A program made the position numbers and the translations under genes. Under the pieces are notes generated by a model, which searched no databases, had not been told where the DNA came from, and saw only the letters and a program-made list of their open reading frames with translations. This document shows, piece by piece, positions 1 through 8,001 of a stretch of 19,289 nucleotides of DNA. Position 1 is the stretch's first letter. Each line of letters begins with the position of its first letter. The DNA is from Daldinia sp. FL1419 (lineage: Eukaryota; Ascomycota; Sordariomycetes; Xylariales; Hypoxylaceae), in the NCBI GenBank assembly GCA_025201765.1, contig MU623672.1:1-19289 (forward strand). The letters run 5' to 3'.

Positions 1-1425
1 ATTTTAATAATATAAATATTTATTTATTATATTTAAAATTAAATAAAATATTAAAATAATAATAATATTTAATTATTTATTAATTTTATTAATTTTATAA
101 AAATAATATTATAATAATTTCAAAATTTAAATTAATTATAAATTAATTTCACTTTATAATATAATATATATAAATTTTTATATAAATATATATTTAAATT
201 CTTATATTTTAATTTTTTTATAAAATATGTTAATAATATTTAAATTATTATAAAAATTATTTTATATATTAATAAATTATTATAATTTTATACTTAAATT
301 TTAAATAAATATATATAATAATAATTATTTTTTTAATTAAAATTATTAATAAGGATATTAACCTTTTTATTAATATTCCCAATACTTTCAAAACCTTTAA
401 TTTACCTACTTACTTAAATATTATATCCAATTTTATTACTTTTATATTTTTTAGTATACCCACTAATATACCTGTTATTACACCTATTCTTAAATCTTTA
501 ACCTGGCAGCCTACTACAGAATAAAAAGAAATGTTTTAAAGGTTATATAGAAAATAATAATTAATTAAAAGATTTTAAAAAATATAACATTAAATATAAT
601 ATTTTGGGTATAATATTAAGAATAAAATAACCCAAAAATAAATATATAAGGTTTATATTTGTAAAAAGAATTTAAACCCAAAAATATACCTTACCAATAA
701 CTTATAAAATATATTAAATCACTTATTTTGAACCTATAAAATCTTAATATTAAATAATTAAAAAAAAGTCTTTTTTAAGATTAAATTTTAAAAAATCTAA
801 ATTAAAAAGGCACTAAGAATAACTAAAAAAATGGACCTTAATTTATATAATTACAAAGATTAAAAATTAATTAACATATTTATTTCAAATTTTAATACTA
901 AACACTTCCAACATTTTTTAATTAAATATATTATATATACAAATCTCCTATTCTTTAAAACCAAAAATCTTAAATTATAAATTTTAATAGATTATTATAA
1001 TAATATATTAAAACAATAAAATATTTATATATTTTATAAAATAATAAAAAATTATATTTAAATATTATTTATTAAATATAAAAAAAGGATTATTAAAATT
1101 TTAAAATAATTTCCAAACATAATATATATTTTATTTAATAATTAGAAGTTATTTAATTACCTTTTTTTATATAAAATAACCTATTTCTTTAAAAATAAGA
1201 ATAATAAGTTTTATAAATTAATTTTAAGAATTTTTAAAATAATATTAAAATATATAAATATTAATATTACATTTTAAATTATTAATATATTAAATAAATT
1301 TAAAATATAAAATAAAATAGGTTATTTTACCCTTAATAATATTTTAAATAATAATATAATTATAAATTTAATAAATAATTTATTTAAATTTAATAATTAT
1401 AAAAAATATAGGTATTATTTTAATC
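1..1425. other. AT-rich mutated flank without a gene
   Basis: This stretch is dominated by A and T with dense stops in all frames. No intact gene is visible. The patch at about 360-640 is richer in C than the rest. Its frame beginning at 453 reads a short Pro/Thr/Leu-rich stretch in which the interruptions are TAA rather than TGA, as expected for Gln codons hit by C-to-T. That could be a remnant of an old transposon protein, but it is too short and too damaged to name. The remaining bases show no repeat or RNA structure that I can support. Confidence 0.5.
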
Positions 1426-1429
1426 ATAT
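1426..1429. repeat. Target-site duplication, left copy (ATAT)
   Basis: The four bases directly before the 5' LTR are ATAT. The same four bases follow the 3' LTR at 7292-7295. This fits the short duplication made on integration, but ATAT is common in this DNA, so the match is weak evidence by itself. Confidence 0.4.
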
Positions 1430-1824
1430 TGAACCAGGGTAGTGTGATTAGGTAATAGGAGCTACCTTAAAAGATCTTATTAACCCCCTCCCTTTTAAAA
1501 TTTATAATTCTTTTAAATATAAATAAGTTTCCAGGAGTTATTTTCTTGCCTAATCAGCTTAAGTATTATATAGTTCTTTAGAGATTACCTCTTTAAAGCC
1601 TTTATATAAGAATATACAATTTTAATCTCCTCTTTGAAAATATCTTCTTATAATGCGCTACCATTGGTAAGCAGTTATTTCCATTTATTTCTCTATCCAA
1701 TTAACCTATTCCCCTCCTTAGGATATAATCATTTTATATCCTCTAATTCATATAATTTCTGGTTTAATATAGGTTAATTAAAGTATAAGGCATATCCTGC
1801 AAAAGCTATTAAAATTCTTGTTCA
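1430..1824 (+). repeat. 5' LTR of the retrotransposon (395 bp)
   Basis: It starts TGAACC and ends TTGTTCA, giving the terminal TG..CA and a 5-bp terminal inverted repeat TGAAC/GTTCA. This is the least mutated of all copies in the window: it keeps AACC at the left end and GTGTGATTAGG just after, where others read AATT or ATATAAT. It serves best as the reference for the family. Full or partial relatives lie at 6897, 7826, 8002, 8376 and 9572 (forward) and within 8771-9571 and 10045-10274 (inverted). Confidence 0.85.
1518..1525 (+). promoter_or_regulatory. TATA-box-like element in the LTR
   Basis: TATAAATA lies 88 bp into the LTR. The same octamer sits at the same offset in the 3' LTR (6985-6992), and a close form is kept in the copies at 8002 (ATATAAATAGG) and 8376 (ACATAAATAGG). 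Conservation amid heavy mutation and the position within the presumed U3 part suggest the element's own RNA polymerase II promoter. The start site itself cannot be placed. Confidence 0.4.
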
Positions 1825-1825
1825 A

Positions 1826-1920
1826 TAGTAATTATTATAGAATTTAAACCCGTAACCTTAATCTTAAAAAAATTAATATCTATTAAGATTAACAATTATA
1901 AAGATTAAAAACTATGCTAC
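1826..1920 (-). other. Primer-binding site extended into an antisense tRNA-like sequence
   Basis: One base after the LTR's terminal CA comes TAG, the form RIP would give to the canonical TGG that pairs with a tRNA CCA end. On the minus strand the sequence ends ...ATTACTA, a mutated ...CCA end, preceded by a T-arm/B-box-like GGGTTTAAATTC (consensus GGTTCRANYC) and, further upstream, an A-box-like TAGCATAGTTTTTAAT. Between them TTAATCTTAA and TTAAGATTAA form a perfect 10-bp inverted repeat that could be an anticodon stem with an intron-like insert. A normal primer-binding site is 8-18 nt, whereas this resemblance runs about 95 nt, as if most of a tRNA had been copied into the element. The anticodon cannot be read safely. 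An isoleucine (AAU) reading is possible if an intron is assumed. The acceptor stem pairs poorly after mutation. Confidence 0.45.
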
Positions 1921-2338
1921 TAATATTATTTATATTATTTTAATTAAGATTAATATTATTTAATTAATACAAATATAATTTTAAAATAAAATTTAAAAAA
2001 ATGAAAAATAAGGGAAGTTAATTTGACCCTAAAACCTCAAAACAACCTTAATACACCCAAACCCTCACATAACCAGTATTAGAAAACTTCTAACATAAAA
2101 AGCAATTAAGAACTACTTAATTAAATGATATATATATTAGGAATGCCTTTTATAGTAATTTAAAAATCCGAGATATTAAAAATGGAATAGATGTAAACTT
2201 TTAGTATAATATGAATAGAGTTTATATAAGGATTTACATTAGAGATTTATAGAAATTTATAAAAATTTACAAGGTTTACAGTTAAGGTTATAGAGATTTA
2301 TGAGATTTTATAGATATTGTTACAAAAAGAGAATAGTT
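1921..2338 (+). other. Untranslated leader between primer site and gag
   Basis: No open frame is supported here. The second half (about 2215-2320) is a run of loosely repeated short units around AGATTTATAG / AATTTATAAA / AGGTTTACAG. This is G-rich and C-poor compared with the first half (about 1985-2100), which is C-rich and G-poor. Packaging or other leader signals may once have been present, but none can be identified. Confidence 0.35.
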
Positions 2339-2629
2339 ATGGAATTCAAGTTGTTTTTGGAGCATGTGTTTATAAAGATAGGGTTGATTAAACAATTAAA
2401 TACAAATATTAAGGATATTGGAATTACTATATTGACCTACAGTAACTATTATGAGACCAATAATTAAACAACAATATTTATAAAGATTTACAGAGAATGC
2501 CATACAATTTCAGAGCTAGTTCTTATTAGCCTGATTAGCTTATTTATATGGAGAGGATGGAGCGTATTTAAAGCTAATGTTTTTTTAATATTTACAATTT
2601 TCCTAAAAGTCTTTGAAGCAATACAGTTT

Positions 2630-2692
2630 GGAGTTGAAATCTTATGATTAGGAGTTAAAGTCATATAATTAGGAGTTGAGATCGCTATAGTC
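2630..2692 (+). repeat. Three tandem 21-bp units inside gag
   Basis: Units start at 2630, 2651 and 2672, each beginning GGAGTT. Being exactly seven codons long, they encode three successive heptads with hydrophobic residues at matching places (pattern G-V-x-I/V). This fits a short coiled coil for Gag self-association. The unit length of exactly one heptad is itself support for the reading frame. Confidence 0.6.
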
Positions 2693-3850
2693 TACTTGGA
2701 AAGCAAGTTAAGCGCAGTTAAAGTTTATTGCTCTATAAGATGCTATAAGTCCTTGGTTATCCCTTAAGTATGGATTGAAAACAATCAAGAAGAAGTACCA
2801 GTACCTCCTTATATACCCCCTTATATAATACCTTTTATATCCTTAGAATAGCAGCCAGTTGAGTAGACCTATGATATTCCATTTAATTAGCCCGAGTTCA
2901 GCACATTACTGCCCTTTGAAGCACCTTTATTAGCACCTTTACCAGTACCCCTTATAACCATTATAAAATAAGACCTTCTTATTGTTAAGTTATATAATAT
3001 AAGTTAAGATGTACCGTTTACTTAGCCAATCAGTATTGAACCTAATCAGAAATAGCCAATCAGCCTGGAAGCTATTGTTGTACAATAAAAGCAGCCAGAT
3101 ATAGTTAATATAGTTGCTACAGGATACATACCGAGAGAGCCTACACCTATTGTTCAAGATTCAGTAATAACAACTCCTACACCTACGAATGTATCTGATC
3201 AGGGCAAAGGCGTTTATTTAATTATTATATACTAGCCAGTTTTACTTAAACTTAATTATTACTTTTATTGCTTATTTGATAAATCAAATGTTATATAATG
3301 GTTTAAGGATGTATAACATGTTTTTAAACAATATAAAATAATTAAGGATAATATGATTATTAATATACTGTATTAGATAATTAATAAAAGCATTAAGAGA
3401 TAGGTTAAAATTGCTATTTATAAAACTATTATTTGGGACTAAATTTGTACTTAATTGAAATTCAAATTTGCGCCACGTAACTCCAAAAGATTTAAGTTTA
3501 TATAAAAGAGGCTTGGAGATTTTAAAAGAAATCCTATTTTATCTAATATTATTAAGATTACCAATCTAATTAAAAACTATATTGTAGCTTTTAAAGAAGT
3601 TAAGGAAGTAAAGGCTACAAATATCTACCCTAATAACTACGTGTATAATGTTTTTAGAAGGATTAGCCAAGAGGTTATAGAAAAAGTATTATGTATAAAA
3701 CAAATACCAATCAAAATAATTAATAATTATTTGTTTACCCAATTTTACAAAATCATTAAAAGATAGGTTAAAAATAAATTATATATTAAGAACCATTATA
3801 AAATACATAATCAAATAAAAAGAGTACTCATTGGGACCTACTACGACTAT

Positions 3851-3892
3851 AGTTACAACTTAGGTTAAGAATGAGATATTGGACCAAAATTT
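3851..3892 (+). pseudogene. CCHC zinc-knuckle position of gag, all ligands lost
   Basis: In the gag frame these 14 codons keep the backbone of a retroviral-type zinc knuckle (C-x2-C-x4-H-x4-C). The middle reads YN.GQE and a G-P-K stretch stands before the final ligand position. The four ligand positions now read Ser, Leu, Asp and Phe, and a TGA stands inside the loop. The knuckle normally binds nucleic acid. Several of these changes are not simple C-to-T or G-to-A, so the alignment is suggestive rather than firm. Confidence 0.35.
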
Positions 3893-3993
3893 TTTTTTTA
3901 TTATTTATTATTTTAGGTTTCCTATTTTTATTTATTTTTAAGTTTTATATATATAGATGATTAAACCATTAATTAATTTAATACAATAATATT

Positions 3994-4638
3994 TTAATAT
4001 TGTTATTTTTTTTTTTATACCTAAGATAAAAATATCTTTTTTGCTAGTTTTTGATTATTATATTTATTTATAATTAGGGAGCTCTCTTTAATTATATCCT
4101 CATAAAAGGGAAAGAAATGATCAATTTATATATAAAGGAATTTAAATTCTAGAATTTAAAAATTATATTTTTTTATAATGTATAAATAATTATTACAATT
4201 GTCTTTATTAAAAAGAATATAGTAACCAAAAAACAACCATATACTAACACAACTTTTAAAATCAGATAATTAGAAATGTTTTTCATAAAACTTATAAGGA
4301 ACCTCATTCAGATAACCAAATGCTTAAATCATCAGACCTCTTATATAACAAAAATCAATTAAAATCTTAATTATATATTTATTAATAAAATTACTTTTAT
4401 AAATATTGATATATATAATAAATTATTTAATTAATAATTATATTAAAATTATATTACAATAATAAAAACAATAAAGACTATTCTTCCAAAAATCAATATT
4501 AATAATTTTTTAATAAATATAATAATTAACTGCAGCACCGCCAAGGACCTTAAATTCCATTATACCAAATATTTAAATATTTTAATTAACCAGGATATAT
4601 TCAGGATATTTCGAAAAGATTTACAAGATGATGAAAAT
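3994..4638 (+). pseudogene. Possible start of pol (protease region), heavily degraded
   Basis: Past the poly-T tracts at 3890-4015 the better frame shifts by one relative to gag. It can be followed to a TGA at 4639, again with mostly TAA/TAG interruptions. At 4069-4098 it reads YNQGALFNYI. Fungal retropepsins carry D-S/Q-G-A-x-x-N-x-I at their active site, so this could be that motif with Asp changed to Asn (GAT to AAT, a RIP-type change after T). The distance from the knuckle (about 58 codons) suits a protease. The stretch 4528-4638 is open for 37 codons and Lys/Asp-rich but not recognisable. A chance resemblance cannot be excluded at this AT content. Confidence 0.25.
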
Positions 4639-4639
4639 T

Positions 4640-5440
4640 GAGGAGAGAATTAATATACGTGATTGACTTCTAGTATTTCTTAAATTTATCAATATCATTA
4701 ATTTAATCAAATTGTACTATAAGAATACGACTAAATAATAGAACAATAACCAAAAACTGATCGTTTGATTCATTACTATTATTACTATTCAGAATACTAG
4801 TTAACGATATTACTGACATGGAGCTGTCACTTGAAGAACTTGCATTTATCGGCTTGAATTGAGAAGACATCTTGAAAGCTTGTTGATTGATACCCGATCA
4901 GATGCGACGAAGCGTTTTAGGTTGAAAAAGCTGAAGAATAAGCCCGGAGGGAGAGAGAGAGGGTGAGAGAGAGAGGAAGGACGAAAGTCATGATATTGAA
5001 CCATGGTGTATTGAGATGAGAGATGCTATTTATAATCAATATAATTAAACTGTTGAAGAACGCCGCTTAGTGTTTACATATAAGTTTAAGTATATATATT
5101 ATACAAAAGTTGCAGTTGTAGTTAATAAGTATTTATTGATTTGAGTGATGATGATTATGGATTTGGAATATAAAATAACATCAATCGCCGTCTTTTTACT
5201 GCTAGCACTCTTTCACCTCTGTAATACTTTTTTTTTTCTTATATAACATAATTTTCACTTATTCGAGATTATATTTTACCTGATTAGATTAAGGCAATTT
5301 TTACGGTACGCATTTGGTATCAGTATTGTTGCTATAAGTTACTGTTAGTTCAACAGTACCCCGCAATGCCAAGTTATCATCAAGTTATCATTAAGTCAGC
5401 AAATATGGCCAATTTATCAACTTCAGGCATTTATAGTAAG
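4640..5440. other. Less mutated segment of the internal region, function unknown
   Basis: This part keeps many C, G, CpA and CpG steps (for example GATGCGACGAAGCG near 4901, and GAACGCCGCTTAG near 5055), unlike the DNA around it. Frames are ambiguous. One (from ATG 4818, TGA-interrupted) and another (around 4920-4980) would both give an acidic/basic charged stretch over the GA repeat, followed by a fairly open 170 codons to 5440. TGA is common here, unlike in gag, so Gln-codon RIP alone does not explain the stops. It may be a degraded part of pol, a captured sequence or a nested insertion. I see no reverse transcriptase or integrase motif and do not name it. Confidence 0.35.
4949..4980 (+). 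repeat. GA-rich microsatellite
   Basis: A 32-bp all-purine run, mostly GA dinucleotides, broken once by GGGTGAG. If it was coding it gave Arg/Glu-rich sequence, and length changes here would shift the frame, which may explain why no single frame runs through. Confidence 0.8.
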
Positions 5441-5458
5441 GTGATTAGATTGTTATAG

Positions 5459-5656
5459 ATGTTGATAGATACTGTTTACCTAATTAAGTATAGTGAATTA
5501 ATTAAATACAAGAACCTATTTCTTTGGTTAGATATAAGTATTGAAAAGATAAAAGGCCTTATGCCAGTATTTAATTGGTTAGTTGAAAATATTATAATAT
5601 TATTAGGAATTAATATGAACTATTGGTACAATAATTTATTATTAATGTTAGTATAG
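5459..5656 (+). pseudogene. 65-codon open stretch, unrecognised
   Basis: This is the longest stop-free forward stretch in the window: 65 codons from ATG to TAG. The product is rich in Ile, Leu, Asn and Tyr with a hydrophobic C-terminal half. It lies in the same frame as the degraded 3' frame at 6206-6745, and upstream codons back to about 5339 are also nearly stop-free in this frame. I read it as a remnant of a longer element protein, not a stand-alone gene: there is no sign of a stop-codon context, intron or promoter of its own. No domain is recognised. Confidence 0.25.
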
Positions 5657-5660
5657 GTTT

Positions 5661-6205
5661 TATAATTATATATTAAGAAGTAATAACTTAACAATTCTTA
5701 TATTATGGTTTTTTAGGAATTAATTATATGTGATATATTTGATTAAGGAGTCTTTTACAAAAAGGAATTAGTATGGATGTTAAATTATAATTTTAAAAAA
5801 GATTTTAATTTAATCATTTTTAAAATTATATAATAAAGAATTTAAATATTGTTTTTATTAATATATATTGATTTGTTTGATTTGAAGTGTACAAAATTAG
5901 TAAAGATTTATAATTAAAATTATTTTTTTTTTATAATTTATATATTTAAGAGATGTTATTTATAAATTTTTGATTTAATTTGTTAAAAATTAAAATAATA
6001 AATTAATTATATTAAAAAATAAATAATAATAATATTTAAGAAGTTAGGAAAGCTTATTTTTAGGGAATTATATAATATATCTTTAATTATTTAAAAAAAT
6101 AATTGATTTTATAGATTTTGATATATTTATATATTATATATAATTAAGTGTAGATTAAGAAAATTAATTATTATAATTAAGAATAATAATTATTACAAAA
6201 AATTT
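5661..6205 (+). other. Highly degraded internal part of the retrotransposon
   Basis: Stops occur at about the rate expected by chance for this composition, so no frame can be trusted. It lies between the 65-codon open stretch and the better preserved 3' frame and probably once joined them. No repeat or RNA element is evident. Confidence 0.35.
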
Positions 6206-6745
6206 AATAATTATATAAGGTTATTAACTGAATTAGTAACAATTTGAGTGATCAACAGCTTAGTACTAGTATTAGTAGTTGATAAGATTTCTGAGACGAT
6301 TAAGAGTGAATTACTGCCAGAGTAGGTACTGCAAGAGAAGACAATACCAAAAATTGATAAAGCTATTTATCTACCCAAGAACAAACCGATTAGGATGTAT
6401 AGTATGAAAACAAGCAACAAGTGTGTGTTAGAGTTGATTCAGAACGATATTTTAGGAGGTTTATAATTAAATAATTGTATAATATATAGATTATAATGAG
6501 TTACTTATTTTGAAAAATAAGAACCCAATTTATATATATGGTTTAGGAAGATATTAGCAGAGTTAGCAGTTAGATTGCAACCTAGTGTACTGTTAGAATG
6601 ATTAAGATAAAAAATATTTAAATAAGTTTTTGAGCATATATAACTAAACAAAGATTAATTAATTTAATAAGTATATGAATAAGATTAGAAAGTGTTAAAT
6701 AAAGCTACGAAATGTTTAAAGTAAAATAATAATTAAAAGATTTGA
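6206..6745 (+). pseudogene. Unrecognised 3' protein of the retrotransposon, RIP-inactivated
   Basis: The frame is clearest at 6248-6463, where about 72 codons hold a single TAG. That part is rich in Lys, Glu, Ile and Leu and includes KISETIKSELLPE and YLPKNKPIRMYS. From 6464 to the TGA at 6743 interruptions are mostly TAA/TAG, and the reading becomes Gln/Leu/Lys-rich and helical, ending about 150 bp before the 3' LTR. Surviving CpA and CpG steps show milder mutation than the DNA just upstream. The place matches the C-terminal end of a Pol or a separate 3' ORF. I do not recognise an integrase core, zinc-binding HHCC domain or chromodomain. The function is unknown. Confidence 0.5.
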
Positions 6746-6887
6746 AAAATTTGGAATTTCTTTCTTTTTTTTTTTTAATTTATATAATATTTAATTAATT
6801 TGATTATAATTTAATTATAATTACTTATAATATTTCCGGTTCTTTTTATTAAAATTAATTTGTTGAAGGTTTAATATTATTAATTTT
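6746..6887 (+). other. Short spacer before the 3' LTR
   Basis: AT-rich DNA with a T-rich run near 6761-6778 and no supported coding frame. This is the usual untranslated tail between the last ORF and the polypurine tract. Confidence 0.4.
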
Positions 6888-6893
6888 AGGGAA
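6888..6893 (+). promoter_or_regulatory. Polypurine-tract remnant
   Basis: AGGGAA lies three bases before the 3' LTR. Retrotransposons prime plus-strand DNA from a purine tract at exactly this place. It is short and now followed by TTT, so it may be truncated by mutation. Confidence 0.35.
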
Positions 6894-6896
6894 TTT

Positions 6897-7291
6897 TGAA
6901 TTAGGGTAATGTAATTAAATAATAAAAATTACTTTAAAAAACCTTATTAATCCCCTTCCTTTTAAGATTTATAATTCTTTTAAATATAAATAAATTTCCA
7001 GGAATTATTTTCTTGCCTAATTAATTTAAGTATTATATAATTCTTTAAAAATTACCTCTTTAAAATTTTTATATAAAAATATATAATTTTAGTTTCCTCT
7101 TTAAAAATACCTTCTTATAATATGTTATTATTGGTAAGCAATTACCTTTATCTATTTTTTTATTTAATTAGCCTATTTCTTTCCTTAGGATATAATCATT
7201 TTATATCTTTTGGTTCATATAACTTTTGGCTTGATATGGGTTAATTGAAATATAAGGCATATCCTGCAGGAGCTATTAGAGTTCCTGTTCA
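6897..7291 (+). repeat. 3' LTR of the retrotransposon (395 bp)
   Basis: It has the same length and order as the 5' LTR, with TATAAATA at the same offset (6985). It begins TGAATTAGGG and ends CCTGTTCA. Relative to the 5' LTR it carries both C-to-T (AACC to AATT) and G-to-A (GTGTGATTAGG to ATGTAATTAAA) changes, so it has been mutated more heavily than its partner, although both were identical at insertion. Confidence 0.85.
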
Positions 7292-7295
7292 ATAT
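7292..7295. repeat. Target-site duplication, right copy (ATAT)
   Basis: ATAT directly after the 3' LTR matches the bases before the 5' LTR. The same caution applies about ATAT being frequent here. Confidence 0.4.
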
Positions 7296-7825
7296 ATTTA
7301 ACTTTTTAATAAAAATCTAACTATTTAACCATAATATTAAGGTATTTAAAGTAAGGTTATTAAGCAAAATAACTTTAACTAAATTAAAATATAATATATA
7401 ACATTTGAAAGACTGTTGAGAGCTAAAAAACGACGCCGTAATCGCTCACAAGCAATTACGCCTTATGCCTTAAATTTTCTTAAGGTTTTTTGTCATAACG
7501 AAAATATATAGGTAATGAAAAAATAGCACTTTATTTAGCATAATAACCCCATATATTAACCTTATAATTTTTAAATCTTAAATAACATCATAAATTTATT
7601 TTTTTTATATTTTATTAATTTTCTTTATTTTATTTAATATATTAAAACATTTTTTGAAATTAAAAAAACTTAAGTTTTAAAAGTTTTATAAATTATTTAC
7701 ATTTTATTAACCTAATATATAAATTTTTTTCTAATTAGCCAGCCATGTCAGCCTCTTCTGATTAACTAACCTTACATTGCACCCAATCATATCCTAATTA
7801 ATTAACCTTATATTTAATTACATAT
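7296..7825. other. Intergenic spacer with a CpG-rich hairpin island
   Basis: Apart from the island at 7424-7491 this is mutated AT-rich DNA. It is C-rich and G-poor from about 7530 onward. No gene or known repeat can be supported. Confidence 0.45.
7424..7491. other. Two adjacent hairpins between an A6 and a T6 tract
   Basis: First hairpin: arms CGTAATCGC (7437-7445) and GCAATTACG (7452-7460), with one mismatch. Second: arms CCTTAA (7468-7473) and TTAAGG (7480-7485), perfect. The pair is bracketed by AAAAAA on the left and TTTTTT on the right, so either strand reads as stem-loop plus T-run. Five CpG steps within about 30 bases stand out in DNA otherwise nearly free of them. It could be the end of a small transposon (a Helitron-type terminus on the minus strand would end ...GTTTTTTAG) or a structured RNA remnant. 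Neither is established. Confidence 0.4.
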
Positions 7826-7999
7826 TGAATTGCATAATGTAATTACATAATTAAAATTACCTTTAACTTCTATAAAATAACCTCTTCTTCACAGGCTTTT
7901 CTAAATATAAATAAGCCCTCAAAAGTTGTTTCTTATCTAATTAAATTAAGCTTATTATAGTTCTTTAAGAATCACTTTTATTAAACTTTATACAAATAT
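7826..7999 (+). repeat. Truncated LTR copy (left half)
   Basis: It begins TGAATTGCATAATG after CATAT, follows the LTR sequence for about 175 bp and stops at ACAAATATA, where the next full copy begins. The right half is not found after that copy, so it was cut off rather than simply split. G-poor relative to the 5' LTR. Confidence 0.7.
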
Positions 8000-8001
8000 A
8001 T

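Larger units (their letters stand above)
2339..3897 (+). pseudogene. gag-like polyprotein gene, RIP-inactivated
   Basis: The frame opening with ATG at 2339 can be followed without a frameshift for about 518 codons. Its roughly 22 internal stops are nearly all TAA or TAG, with only two TGA (2645, 3872), as expected if CAA/CAG (and some TGG) codons were hit. Layout: residues about 98-118 are three heptads read from a 21-bp tandem repeat (GVEI.., GVKV.., GVEI..), fit for a coiled coil. About 145-270 is a Pro/Gln-rich linker including PVPPYIPPYI and a 10-codon duplication (3023 and 3053). About 300-500 is a helical, Lys/Arg-rich domain with QWFKDV.HVF-like and WD.IC..LK.KFAP-like segments, resembling the Retrotrans_gag (capsid) family. 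About 505-518 is a zinc-knuckle-spaced end. Gag would coat the element's RNA in a cytoplasmic particle. This copy cannot make it. The start is the first ATG giving the long frame, but an upstream start may have been mutated. Confidence 0.7.
1430..7291 (+). mobile_element. RIP-degraded LTR retrotransposon, 5.9 kb, probably Ty3/Gypsy-like and non-autonomous
   Basis: Two direct repeats of exactly 395 bp (1430-1824 and 6897-7291) bound an internal region of about 5.07 kb. Both repeats begin TGAA and end GTTCA. The parts appear in retroelement order: LTR, primer-binding site, leader, gag, a possible protease remnant, a degraded middle, an unknown 3' frame, a short purine tract, LTR. The gag domain layout suggests the Ty3/Gypsy group. 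I found no convincing reverse transcriptase, RNase H or integrase signature, and about 2.6 kb between the protease remnant and the 3' end is tight for all three. The element is therefore either a non-autonomous family that borrowed enzymes in trans, or an internally deleted copy. In-frame stops are mainly TAA/TAG, the mark of RIP. Confidence 0.8.

Noticed and set aside
1430..1824. Reading the 395-bp repeat as a MITE with TA target duplications (TATTGAAC..GTTCAATA)
   Set aside because: Two equal-length copies bracket a gag-bearing region with a primer site and purine tract in the right places. The 3' copy lacks TA on its left side, as expected for an LTR preceded by a polypurine tract.
3947..3961. 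YIDD in the gag frame, like the reverse transcriptase catalytic box
   Set aside because: It sits about 20 codons after the zinc-knuckle position, before any protease, with no other RT blocks around. ATATATAGATGAT arises easily in this DNA.
4640..5860. One long frame through the middle of the element reading TAA/TAG/TGA as sense
   Set aside because: Stop density over the whole stretch is about what chance gives at this composition, and TGA is common, so continuity is not evidence of coding. Only the locally open parts are listed.
7468..7491. Bacterial rho-independent terminator (CCTTAA hairpin plus T6)
   Set aside because: The setting is a eukaryotic retrotransposon cluster with no bacterial genes. 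The stem is short and AT-rich. It is recorded only as part of the hairpin island.
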